From assembly GCF_001642475.1 (NCBI RefSeq), contig NW_019174030.1:1-64000 (forward strand): a stretch of 64,000 nt of DNA, written 5' to 3'. Below are positions 1-9,826 of the stretch, piece by piece. A program made the position numbers and the translations under genes. The stretch comes from Fonsecaea monophora (Eukaryota; Ascomycota; Eurotiomycetes; Chaetothyriales; Herpotrichiellaceae). Positions within the stretch are counted from its first letter, which is position 1; every line of letters begins with the position of its first letter. The notes below the pieces were generated by a model. That model made no database searches. It had not been told where the DNA came from and saw only the letters and a list, made by a program, of their open reading frames with translations.

Positions 1-954
1 GGCGCAGAAAAATCGCCGATTTTAATGCAGTGGAGGTTTGCTATACCAATAATGAATTGATCATTGAATATTGCGTTCCTTTTTTCTCCGCTCCCACGTC
101 AACCTGGCCTTTTAGTTCTCCCTTGATCTTTGAAGCACCTCACTAGCTGTCCCAAGAAGACTACAAAACTTGGTAATCGTCACTCCGCAAGGACAGATGA
201 GGTCGCCTATCGAATGACGAACGGGACGTTTCCTTGGACCGGCACACTGGGCTGTCCGGCGTATGCCTTCAGCATCTGGGTTCCAATTGTCGAGTCGATG
301 GATGTTGCACAAAGGTCAGCAAGAGGTGGGAATAGAGGGCAGGGGGCCTGCAGGAGCGGTTCGCGAAGACCTAGGGAAGGCGTCAAATGTTTCGAATCGG
401 TGAGGCTACAAGTAGTCAGGCATGAGATTTGCGAGCAAGGCATCCCCTGGCTGCGAGGCAAAGGATTCGTCCGTGGGAAGTTGGCGGGTTCTTTGGTTCT
501 TGCCTCGTGGTGGTGGTAGGCCCACTAGGTCACTAGGTGGTGAACCCCTGGTGGCCCCAAAAGTGGCCATCCCGCAGGACGATGATGTCGTCCAAGGCGG
601 GAGAATGAATCCACCCTCTACGTAGGCACGGCTGTGTCAGAGGTAATCAGGTTGTCAGGGCAAAAGTCCATGAACGAATTTCTGCCTTGTCTATTATTGC
701 CGCACACCACTTGAATATATGAGAACGGCCCATTGTCCGCTCTCAACTGACTACCTGCTTGCTGCTACCCAGCATTGTCTTTCCTCAATCCAGCTCAGAA
801 CACATCAAGCGATCCCCCTTTCGTCCCCCGTGCCTCAGCAAGCATCTGTTCCACAAGACTCGACGCAAAGACTCTCAACAGCACCCCCCTGGGTGGCACA
901 CATCCTACGTACAGGCACCACAGGCACAGCCGTAACCCAATACCGGCTCCAAAT
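1..954. other. Intergenic, no gene seen
   Basis: Short overlapping frames on both strands, none with recognisable protein character. The last ~200 bases are pyrimidine- and AC-rich and are the likely promoter and 5' leader of the small gene that starts at 955. Confidence 0.5.
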
Positions 955-1242
955 ATGTGCTTCGGTGGCGGTGACAGAGATGAAGCTGTGATCATCAGAC
1001 GACATGAGCGATCACGACCTCGCTACTCTCGAGAATATGTGTCAAGGCCAGAGGTTGCCACTTACAGGCGAGAAAATCGCCGAGAAACGGTCACCAGACG
1101 ATCAACCTCTGCCCACCGACCCAGCCACGACCGCTATTCCGAACGTCATTCCGACTACTCCTACGATCCACGGCGACGCAGCGGAAGCAGGACACGGATT
1201 GTCACTGAACAGAGGAGGGAGAGAGACCGCACTTATTACTGA
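955..1242 (+). CDS. Small basic Arg/Ser/Tyr-rich protein starting MCFGGG (unknown function)
   Basis: Single-exon frame of 95 residues. The frame is open further 5' (from about 775), but the first ATG is at 955. The protein opens with MCFGGGDRDE. The rest is dominated by Arg, Ser, Tyr and His, with repeated RR, RYS and YS patches, and it ends in RDRTYY. It has no hydrophobic segment and no predictable fold, so it is probably intrinsically disordered. I recall short fungal proteins that begin with MCFG followed by Arg/Tyr/His-rich low-complexity sequence, but no function is known to me. The N-terminal Cys near Gly could be a lipidation site; that is speculation. It lies 600 bases upstream of the eisosome gene on the same strand. 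The biased composition also means that a chance frame cannot be fully excluded. Confidence 0.55.
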   Translation: MCFGGGDRDEAVIIRRHERSRPRYSREYVSRPEVATYRRENRRETVTRRSTSAHRPSHDRYSERHSDYSYDPRRRSGSRTRIVTEQRRERDRTYY

Positions 1243-1848
1243 TGTGCCACCAAAAGCAGCTTGAGGTCTGTACCCGCGGGAAGAAGTGTATGATATCATT
1301 ACGGCGGCATCGTGAGGCTGGGCTTTTGGAAACAGTGACTGCAGTCAGTGCAAATAATGGACACGTTGGAGATATACTTTTGGCTAAGATAATTTAATTT
1401 GGTGTCACGATGATCCCCTGCCTTTGTTGCTCATGTTGATGATCAAGTGGGTGTCGAGATAACCAGATTGAACGACAGGCTGGTGAAGCAAACATGGCCT
1501 AGCAAGGTTCGCCATACACAGCAAGCTGCAAATGAGGTGGGGGGAATGCTGAATGCTTGACATCGTACCATCCAAGTGTGCCAAGGCACCCCTCCAAGCT
1601 TCAGAGTGCAATACGTCATCCGCCCTCTTCCTGCCCTTTGGCGCATTCCTGCACTCTGCTGTATCGGGCCTCGAGGGGTTCTTGTTACACCCGCACCCAG
1701 TTTGTCTCGACGACCTTCAGTCCGTCTTCTCCAACCCATAGCGCATACTTGTAGCTCCTCCAAGCTTGCCCGCCCTACATCGCATTTTATCAACGCTCAC
1801 ATACCGCAGAATCTGAACCCTCCAAGCAGGTACCCAATCATCTCCGCC
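1243..1848. other. Intergenic: 3' end of small gene and promoter/leader of the eisosome gene
   Basis: No independent gene seen. A frame on the plus strand from about 1576 runs into the Pil gene but has no credible start before 1849. The stretch 1590-1810 is rich in CTCC/CCTC pyrimidine tracts of the kind found in fungal promoters and leaders. Confidence 0.5.
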
Positions 1849-2830
1849 ATGAATCGAGCTCTATCCATCCGGTCCCGCAAGAAGGACGACCATGCTAAGG
1901 AGGCCTCCAAACACACCTTTTCCATCTCGACCCTCCGCGGCATGCACCAGGCTGAGCTCTCCAAGAAACTCTTCAAGCTGATCAAAACCGAGAACCACTG
2001 CATCGAAGCCTATGAAACTGCCGGCCGCGAGCGCCTCTCCATTGCCTCCCAGCTTTCCGACTGGGGCGAAGCTACGAACGACGATGCCGTCTCGGACATT
2101 TCGGACAAGATTGGAGTCATTATGTCGGAAATAGGAGAGCAGGAGGATTTGTTTGCTCAGAATCTCGAGGACTACCGATCTATCCTGAAGCAGATCAGAA
2201 ACATCGAGGCCAGTGTGCAGCCAAGTCGGGACCAGAAGGTCAAGATTAGCGATGAAATCCAAAAACTCAAGTACAAGGAACCGTCTAGCCCGAAGCTGGT
2301 CACGCTCGAGCAAGAACTCGTGCGAGCAGAAGCTCAGAACCTGGTCGCAGAGGCTCAACTTACCAATATCGTAAGAAACCGCAAGCTCATAAGACCACCC
2401 TAGCGAGTCGCGGTCTTTGCTAATATATCCAATACAGACCCGCCAAAAGGTCAAGGAAGCATACGATCTACATTTCGCGGCCACGATCGAGCGTGCAGAG
2501 AAACAGATCATCCTGGCCAAGTACGGCCGACGCCTCTTGAATCTGTTAGACGACACCCCAGTGGTGCCGGGAGATGTGCGCCAGCCCTTTGCCCAAGCCG
2601 GCGAGGCGAGACAGGTTCTTGCGGATGCAGAGCAAGAGCTGCAAAGATGGGAGCCTCATCTTGAACCAATACACTCCAACGCCGGAGGTTTAGGAACGAA
2701 TCTGATGCCCATGGACGACCGCAGCACTCGAGCCACATCGGAGGTTCCTGATCCAGTCGCAGATCCTGTGCCGACGGAGAAGCCGGCGGCAGAGGCTCAG
2801 GGAACGCATTTGGAGCAAGCAACCGCTTAG
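1849..2830 (+). CDS. pilB: Eisosome core protein, Pil1/Lsp1 family (PilB-like)
   Basis: Two exons, 1849..2370 and 2438..2830, joined across a 67-nt phase-0 intron (GTAAGA..ATACAG), giving 304 residues. The start is the ATG followed by NRALSIRSR, a typical PilB-type N terminus. Pil1/Lsp1 proteins are BAR-domain proteins that polymerise under the plasma membrane to form eisosomes (membrane furrows binding PI(4,5)P2). Diagnostic blocks seen are NIEASVQPSRD, LKYKEPSSPK, LEQELVRAEAQNLVAEAQL and LLDDTPVVPG, which span the BAR helices at roughly residues 30-230. The C terminus (from about 235) is acidic and Pro/Thr/Glu-rich, not conserved. Closeness to Aspergillus PilB rather than PilA is judged from memory of the N terminus (RALSIRS, without the long Gly/Phe-rich PilA leader). 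Family assignment is firm; paralogue assignment is moderate. Confidence 0.9.
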
Positions 2831-4096
2831 AAAGTGGAGAGGTGGAGCGAGGAGCAGAGGAAGGAGAGGGAAAAGTTGGGCATCAGGAAATAGCAGGGAA
2901 TGGGATTGATGCAATGTGCCTTTTTTTGTTCTGCTTTTCGAGGTTCTCCTTTTTGATCGCATGCATGATGTTTCATGATGTTGTCGTCTTTGGCAGTCAG
3001 CCCGGTTTGTTGGAGCAGCTCTAGAAATGAGGTGGAGGTGAACAGTTCTGTTTTTGGTAGCAACTCCAGAATTTCGACGGCCCTGATGTCCCTTATTGTA
3101 TTTCACGTCCGGGTGTGCATGTGTTTGGCATGAGTACCCCGGAGTATCTTTCCCCATTGATGCAGTATCACCGGAAAAAGGATCAGCCTTGTCACTCTGC
3201 ACCACCCTCGTCTTAAGGCTGATTGACGTAGACGGTACTTGTAGGGGTGCAAGCCCGTGAAGCAGAAGAGGGCGATCCTGCTCGGCGGCGCCGCAGGAAG
3301 ATGGGAAATGCAACACGGAGGGGTGGCTGGCCTAGCCATTGGAGGGAAATAGCCAGGAGGCCCATAAGCGACGCAGTGGACCTTGTCGGGGCGCCTGTAA
3401 CTAGGCTCTCAGGCCTCACTAGACCGCGCAACCGCCTAACCGAGGCTCGCTTCGATCTTTCGTGTCGCCCAAGTAGTGCTGACATTGACTTGTCGTGATT
3501 TGCGCTGACTGATAGGACAACTTTCCCACCAAGAATTGTGCCCTCTTCACAAATGCTCACCTTGTTTCAGAGTTCCCAAGAGGAGCCCCTCCGATGGCGG
3601 GCGGAGCGAGCGAGAAACCGTCATCTAGTCGTTGTTTGGTACCATCCTCACTTCTGACTGTTGCGCCGGGGCTGATGATTCATGGACACAAGGATGGGAC
3701 TTCCACCAGTCGAGATGCTGAGTTGAGATCTCGGCTGTTGAAAGGATCCTTCCCCTCGACGGAACCCTGAAGCACTCTATCAAGATATAAAGATTTTTGC
3801 CTGCTACCAAGTGGACTGGTGACTACCTCATCTATGGTCAACTTCTAGCCAATGTCACCTCGACTCGCACACCTCTGATCCATCCCTGAATCGGCTATTT
3901 GCCACCGCATCTCGAAACCTCGTTAACCTTTCCTCTTTGACGCTTCTCAGACAAACTCCGCCTCGCACTTCGTTTATTTTGATCACCACCCTCTCTGTTC
4001 CTTTGGAGGAGTGGTCCTTATATTTCCTCTGCCTGCCCAGAAATATCATCCTAAAGCCCGGTCAATCCTCGTCCAGCAGACACGCCTGGTGACAAG
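2831..4096. other. Intergenic between the eisosome and P450 genes
   Basis: Contains the 3' region of the Pil gene and the P450 promoter. The minus-strand frames at 2690-3560 show no family signature and mostly mirror the plus-strand coding bias. The 300 bases before the P450 ATG are pyrimidine-rich. No RNA gene or repeat seen. Confidence 0.5.
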
Positions 4097-6133
4097 ATGT
4101 GGCCGATACTTGGCCTTGGGTTGGCTGCTTACCTTCTGTACAGCGTGGTCAACTCATTGATCCGCTTCCGCCGCAACGTGAACAAGGCGAAACAATCCGG
4201 CATCCCGTATGTCGTTGTTCCGGTATACTATCTCAGCACCTGGTGGCTCATCAGCCACCCATTATGGCTGCCATTTCTTGCCAGGCTCCCCAGCAGCTGG
4301 ACCAAATGGGTCGACTTCTGTGTCCCAGATTTCTATTACCGGCGCAGTATCGAGGTCTTCCAGCAGGTCGGTTCCGATACCTTTCTTGTTGTCGGACCTG
4401 GAGGTATCATGATGCACACTGCCGATCCCGCCGTCATCAGCCAGATCACCACCAGGAGGAATGATTTTCCCAAGCCCACACCTATTTACCGGTCCCTCGA
4501 CATCTACGGTAAAAATGTCGTGTCAACCGAGGGCGCGGTCTGGCGACAGCACCGCAAAGCCACCAGCCCGCCCTTTACGGAGAAGAACAACCACCTCGTC
4601 TGGTCGGAGAGCATCGACCAAGCTTCAGATATGCTGGCTTCGTGGGTTGGACCAGAAGGAAAAGGCGACATCACGGTCGATCGGGTCATGGATGATACCA
4701 TGCGCCTGAGTCTCTATGTTATTAGCAGAGCCGGTTTTGGGAGGAAATTGGAATGGCCTTCCGCCGATGCCGAGGCCGATGTCGATGTGAACTATGTTGA
4801 CAAGTCCAAGATCCAGAATGACCAGGGTGATCGAGATCGTGGGCATTCGATGAGTTACACCTATGCCATCCACTGCTTGCTGGACAATATTCTGGTGCAG
4901 TTTCTCCTGCCTCGGTGGTTGATCAAGAGCATCCCGTCGACGTCGTTCCGGAAGGCCAACGAGGCCTATTATGAATGGGGAAATTATATGAAAGAAGCTG
5001 TAGAATCTAAAAAGAAGACACTGGAAGCAGGAAATGAGAACAGCAAGGACCAGATGGATCTGTTGGCTCAGCTGGTCAAAGGTCAACTGACAACCGAGAA
5101 GACCAAAGATGTTTCTCTCACGGATTCCGAAGTGCTTGGAAACATGTTTGTCTTGATCCTTGCAGGACATGAAACCGCCGCCAACTCCATCCACTTCTCC
5201 CTGCTCTACCTAGCACTCTATCCGAAGAGCCAGAGGGCCACCCAAAAGGATCTGGACCGGATATTCCAGGGAAGGCCTCCCTCTGAGTGGGATTATGATC
5301 GTGACCTGCCTGCTCTTTTTGGCGGTATGGTTGGTGCGGTATTGGCAGAAGAGCTGCGGCTGGTTCCGCCTGTTATAGGAATACCAAAGTCGACCTGGGG
5401 AGTTCCTGATCAACCGATCACGATTGATGGAAAGACATGCACGGTCCCCAGTGGAGTCTATATCAGTCTAGCGACAGGCAATGTTCATCGGAACCCCAAG
5501 TATTGGCCCACCAGCAAACCCTCTTTGCCAGGCGGGAAGGTCGTGCATCCCGCGGCGAACCTCGACAATGACCTTGAGGAATTTCATCCGGAGCGGTGGC
5601 TCTTGGACGAAAGTAGCGAGGTGGAACAAGTGCGGGCCAATGATAAGAAGGAAATGCCTAACGAGACCATTACTGCAGATGGCTTGGGTATCAACGAGGC
5701 AGCGGACACCTCGGAACGGTTTTACCGGCCACCCAGAGGGGCATATCTACCATTCAGTGACGGGTATCGCGCTTGTCTCGGAAGACGCTTTGCTCAGGTC
5801 GAGGTATTGGCCACCCTGGCAGTCATCCTACAGAATTACTCGGTCGAACTAGCCGTCGACCAGTGGGCAACAGACGACGAGGTCATAGCCATGGATGAGG
5901 ATGCTCGCGTGGAGGTCTGGCAAAAGGCTGCCCAGCGAGCGAGAGACTTGATGCTCAACGGCCTCAGCGTCATCATTTCTCTACAGATGAGAGCTGGACA
6001 CGTCCCTCTACGATTTGTGCCGCGAGGGAAGGAGAGGTTTCCTGATGATGCGGATGACAAGTGGAAGAGCAAGCATCCTGATCTATGCGAGGGAGCGCGG
6101 GCGACCCCTGGCTGGAGATTCTGGGCTTCCTGA
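4097..6133 (+). CDS. Microsomal cytochrome P450 monooxygenase
   Basis: Uninterrupted 678-residue frame with an ATG at 4097. A hydrophobic N-terminal anchor (residues ~2-20, WPILGLGLAAYLLYSVV) is followed by basic residues, as in ER-bound class II P450s. The canonical motifs are all present: I-helix AGHET at residues 356-360, the ExxR glutamate and arginine at E418/R421, and the heme loop FSDGYRACLG with the thiolate ligand at Cys560. It would insert one oxygen atom into an unknown substrate, using electrons from NADPH-P450 reductase. At 678 residues it is long for the family (about 500-550 usual). The extra length is partly an insert of about 50 residues before the heme loop and a C-terminal extension. 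No backbone enzyme (PKS, NRPS, terpene synthase) lies nearby, so nothing points to a biosynthetic cluster. CYP family not assigned. Confidence 0.95.
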   Translation: MWPILGLGLAAYLLYSVVNSLIRFRRNVNKAKQSGIPYVVVPVYYLSTWWLISHPLWLPFLARLPSSWTKWVDFCVPDFYYRRSIEVFQQVGSDTFLVVGPGGIMMHTADPAVISQITTRRNDFPKPTPIYRSLDIYGKNVVSTEGAVWRQHRKATSPPFTEKNNHLVWSESIDQASDMLASWVGPEGKGDITVDRVMDDTMRLSLYVISRAGFGRKLEWPSADAEADVDVNYVDKSKIQNDQGDRDRGHSMSYTYAIHCLLDNILVQFLLPRWLIKSIPSTSFRKANEAYYEWGNYMKEAVESKKKTLEAGNENSKDQMDLLAQLVKGQLTTEKTKDVSLTDSEVLGNMFVLILAGHETAANSIHFSLLYLALYPKSQRATQKDLDRIFQGRPPSEWDYDRDLPALFGGMVGAVLAEELRLVPPVIGIPKSTWGVPDQPITIDGKTCTVPSGVYISLATGNVHRNPKYWPTSKPSLPGGKVVHPAANLDNDLEEFHPERWLLDESSEVEQVRANDKKEMPNETITADGLGINEAADTSERFYRPPRGAYLPFSDGYRACLGRRFAQVEVLATLAVILQNYSVELAVDQWATDDEVIAMDEDARVEVWQKAAQRARDLMLNGLSVIISLQMRAGHVPLRFVPRGKERFPDDADDKWKSKHPDLCEGARATPGWRFWAS

Positions 6134-7676
6134 TTCGTGTCTCGCCTGCTGAGAGATGCATTGGTGGATTGTCCCTAGCTTTCTGTCTAGTGAGCGTGTG
6201 CTTAGTGGGATTCGGTGTTTGTGAGAAGGCTCAGAGATAGTTATGGGTATGTGCCATTTGGGTTGCAAGACATGATGGTGGTGCCCGAGACAATCCTGCA
6301 CGTTGGCGAATATAACAAGTCGACCTTCCATCTACTGTTATTATGGTGAACAAGTCAGAGTTGGGGCATGTCGCCTGTTATATGTACCACCCCATGGATC
6401 TACATCCGCTACCCCAGTGCTGACTTTTAATCTTTTCTTCTCTTTTCTTTTTTTTTTTCACCGCCTGACTTCTAATAATGTCAATCGGTACCAGGCATTA
6501 GGGCCGGCGGCGGGCTCAAGCACCCTGCATGTGCCTGCCTAAGCGGCTTCGCTGGCTCAATCAGAGTCGCCGGAATTCTTACTTCAAACTGCGCTGAGCC
6601 ACTTTGACTTCACTTTTCATTTTCTCTGGCTCGTTATTCGACTGCTGGCCATCGACAATGATTTCCTAGTCTTTTATTTTTGATCGTTCCATCTGGTGCC
6701 ATTTCCCTTACCAACAGGCTGCCGACAGATCTAGGTGCTCGTTAGGTCTTTGTTCGGCTGGAGAAGATACTGGTACAGAAAGAGAGGGTGCCACGGGGGC
6801 GATTGAAACATCCCACGCATTCTTCTTTGCACCGCAGGCGGCCAATTGCATCTCGCAGCATCATGAGACGTCGGTCTATTGGATCAATCATCATCTCACT
6901 GGAATCTTCTGCCTCATCCGATATCCCCCCTCGTCCACTAGCCAACAGTCTTTGCAGACCGAGCGGCGCCGTCGTGCATACCTCGATTTTTCCCCGATGC
7001 GTGGTCTCCCATGGATCCTGTCGCTGATGAGCAGCGGTGGCAATCGAGCCCACAGACAGCATGCTGTTCGTTGGCATCTACCCGCTCAAGCCAGGCGTTG
7101 GGCACGAATATCTAGATCTCCGATTTACATTCGCCCAGATAAAACCCGGCAAACCTCTTTGACAGGCTCCCTTGTCCTCCCACATTTCCCCTTCCCCCTC
7201 TCTCAGGCCTCAACGAACCCCTTCTTTGCCCGACCTCGCCGTCCCCCCGTCTCCCTCGGAGTCTTCTTCGTGTCGCTCTGGAGAAGGACGTCATCCTGGC
7301 GCGCAGGACTCATCTCCTTCGACTTGGTCAGAGCGGTGGTGTTACATGTTTGTACCCCTCCCTTCGAACCTGTCACCTCACTCCTGGTTCGTCCTGCTTG
7401 CATCAAGGAATGACCATGATACACTGATGATAGCCGTTGCCACCACCACCTCTACTACTACCACCTCCAGCACCACTCTCCGTCTTGCTTTCATGACATT
7501 GCCTTTCGTTCATACACCCTTCCCCTTGGTGTCAAATGATGGAGCTCTTCGCCACAGATTCTCCGCTCTCTGTCACTGCTGGATGCAATCGACCCTCGCT
7601 ATCGCCACTACCTTCATGAAACCCGGTCCTCCCATGAAAGGCCCCTGTGAGCCAAGCTCTATCTCTTCAATCCTGC
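6134..7676. other. Intergenic: P450 3' region and long leader/promoter of the DUF6594 gene
   Basis: No gene supported. 6430-6460 holds a T-rich run. 7160-7650 is strongly C/T-rich with ACC/CCA triplets, typical of a fungal 5' leader, and makes the long overlapping frames there (7172-7807) unconvincing as proteins. Confidence 0.45.
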
Positions 7677-9222
7677 ATGTCCGGCCCGGTGCGCGATCAA
7701 GGTCGTCGGCGTCGCAGCCAGACCTATGCCGGCCACAAGAGTGCTCGCTCATCCAAGCTGTCCCTCCTAACTGCCATCACCTCCGGATCCCATGGGTCGA
7801 CTGGTAGCTCATCTACCGTCACGCAAGAATCCTACTCCAAGTCCACCTCAAGTCCGAGTAAACGAAGTAGATCCTCCCGGCCAAAGAGGTCAAGCGATGA
7901 GCGGAGGAGAAAGGCCTCGCCGGTGAAAACCGACCCAAAGGATGCCGCCGCAGAGAAAAACATGTCCAGAGAATCCGTAGACGTCTTTGCCTTTCTCGTC
8001 AAGGACGACGACCAAGGCGCCGCCGACTCCGATGCTGCCGAGTCTGATGCTGCCGACTCCGGTGCCGCCGAAGAGGAGCCTCATGCTGAGAAGGACGACT
8101 CTGATAACGAGAGCACCAAGGACGACTCTGATAGTGAGAGCATCGTCCCGAGTATGCATTCCGACTCGGGTATATCAATGGGTGATAGCATTGTCCACTC
8201 CAACAATGACCCTTTCGTCGACACCCACTTACCTCCTTTACTCGAGGATGTCCAGGAACAAGAAGACACTCAAAAACCACGGGAGATTGGGGTCGATCGC
8301 TCGCAACGGCTACGATGGAAATATCCAGAGGTTCCCCAGGCCACTCATAAGCCTCCGACCCCGGCACTGATTGACAGGACACCGAGCCCTGTGCAGATTC
8401 GTGCACGCATGCCACAAACACCCGACGGATACGACAAAGAGTATTGCTTGCCCCGAAATGTTTTGTCTGGTTATGATCTCATTGCTGATAAACTGGCGTC
8501 GGGGGAGCTTCCGCCAGTGTTTCGCCACTTTAAGAAGATCTATTTTCGACTGCTTCTACAATTACAAGACGAAATCATCGAGATGGAAGAACAATTGGCT
8601 GCTCTGGACTCTGTCGATGGTCGCAGCCGGCTCCATCCTGACGGCACCATGTCGCCAGCCTCAAGAAGATTGAGCTGGCAATGGGGTCAATCAGATGTAC
8701 CAGCACATCGATTACATGTCTTGGGACGACTGTCAATGAAGCTTGAACAATACTGTACGTCATGGAATCTCACAACGAAGGATGATCCGCTGACTGGTGC
8801 TAGATCAGGTTCTTTCAGCCTCCCAGCGAGTCCGCGTACTCTCCTCATCCCCGACAGCGACCGAGATTACACAGTTCCAGACATGGCTGCACGAGCACAG
8901 CCCGCTCTCGCTCTCAGAATCCAAGTTTTTGGACAACAGCGAGGATTTAATATCATTAAAAGAGACCACTCTATCCACCCCAACGCATTCCACCGGACCA
9001 GCATTAGAATACGTCCCCATTTGCATTCTTACGATGACGCTTCTGCCACTACTATGTTTCAAGTTCATCACTGGAGTTTTGAATCGACTGATCTTGCTGA
9101 CTATTGTACTGGCGGCTGGGTACAGCAACCTAGAGAAACTTGACCGATCAAAGGTCGAACAACATCGACAATGGGTGATTGCATGTTTCGGTGTTTCGTT
9201 TCTGGCAGCACTCTTCTTTTAG
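7677..9222 (+). CDS. DUF6594 family membrane protein
   Basis: Exon 1 is 7677..8754. Exon 2 most likely starts at 8804 (49-nt intron, GTACGT..GCTAG) and runs to 9222, giving 498 residues. An acceptor at 8818 would remove five residues and fits the family less well. Residues 1-260 are a Ser/Asp/Glu/Lys-rich disordered region containing short DNA-level repeats. From about residue 265 the DUF6594 pattern appears: GYDLIADKLASGELPPVFRHF, then a helix with LLLQLQDEIIEMEEQL, and LHVLGRLSMKLEQY just before the splice. Exon 2 adds a linker and three C-terminal hydrophobic segments (about residues 430-450, 452-468 and 480-498), as in other DUF6594 proteins. Function is unknown; the family is expanded in filamentous fungi. 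The upstream in-frame region lacks an ATG, so 7677 is the likely start. Confidence 0.8.
8017..8144 (+). repeat. Coding minisatellite: acidic Ala/Asp/Ser repeats
   Basis: Inside the DUF6594 gene. About 15-bp units encoding (A)DSDAA/ESDAA/DSGAA occupy 8020-8075, followed by two copies of a 27-bp unit encoding KDDSDNEST and KDDSDSESI at 8092-8144. They make a low-complexity acidic stretch and are a likely site of length variation between strains. Confidence 0.7.
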
Positions 9223-9826
9223 AAAGAAATATCATGTAGTTGAGCGGCGACGCTCCTTGACTTCAGAAGAAGGATAGACGACACGAACCAATGTACCTCA
9301 CTATATAGTCGAATCAATGTAGGTTAGAACAGAAGAATTGCCAGACCAACAAATAAGAGTGGTGTTGACGTGACTGCGCAGCGCAACTAGACAGCCTCGT
9401 CAAAAGTGCGGGGCGCAGCCTTGCCCAACTAGTGAAACCTGCGTTGATTTCCGGGGAATGTTTACACAAGGCGATCTTGAGCCGCTTCGTTGCCCCTACT
9501 CGGACCAGCTCCCAGCATCCCTCCATCCTTTTCCTTTCCTGCCCCTAATGTTCTCATTCCGTGCATCACGAATGACCTCGATTCTTACTCCTATGTTGCA
9601 GTAATCACCTGCACAGAAGTCCGAAACCCCACCCTCCCTCATCTGCCTGTTCGAATAGTCTGTCATGTGCCTGCGCAAAAGCGTTTGCACTGACAGTTGC
9701 GGGCAAAACCACGCCGGGATGAATCATGTCTTAACCTCTGTCCACTGACTTAGAAACTTCTTTTCGTCTCCTACCTCGAAACACGCGCTCCTTTAGCGAT
9801 CATCCTGTCGTCCATGGTAGTCCACG
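9223..9826. other. Intergenic: promoter and leader of ATG9
   Basis: No gene seen. The last 150 bases contain CT-rich tracts and lead into the ATG at 9827. Confidence 0.5.

Noticed and set aside
1861..2556. 231-residue minus-strand frame
   Set aside because: Exact antisense shadow of the eisosome gene, with no family features.
2690..3316. 208-residue minus-strand frame 3' of the eisosome gene
   Set aside because: Overlaps exon 2 in antisense; no recognisable motif.
7172..7807. 211-residue plus-strand frame overlapping the start of the DUF6594 gene
   Set aside because: Composition reflects a C/T-rich leader (Pro/Ser/Thr/His runs), and it overlaps the better-supported frame that starts at 7677.
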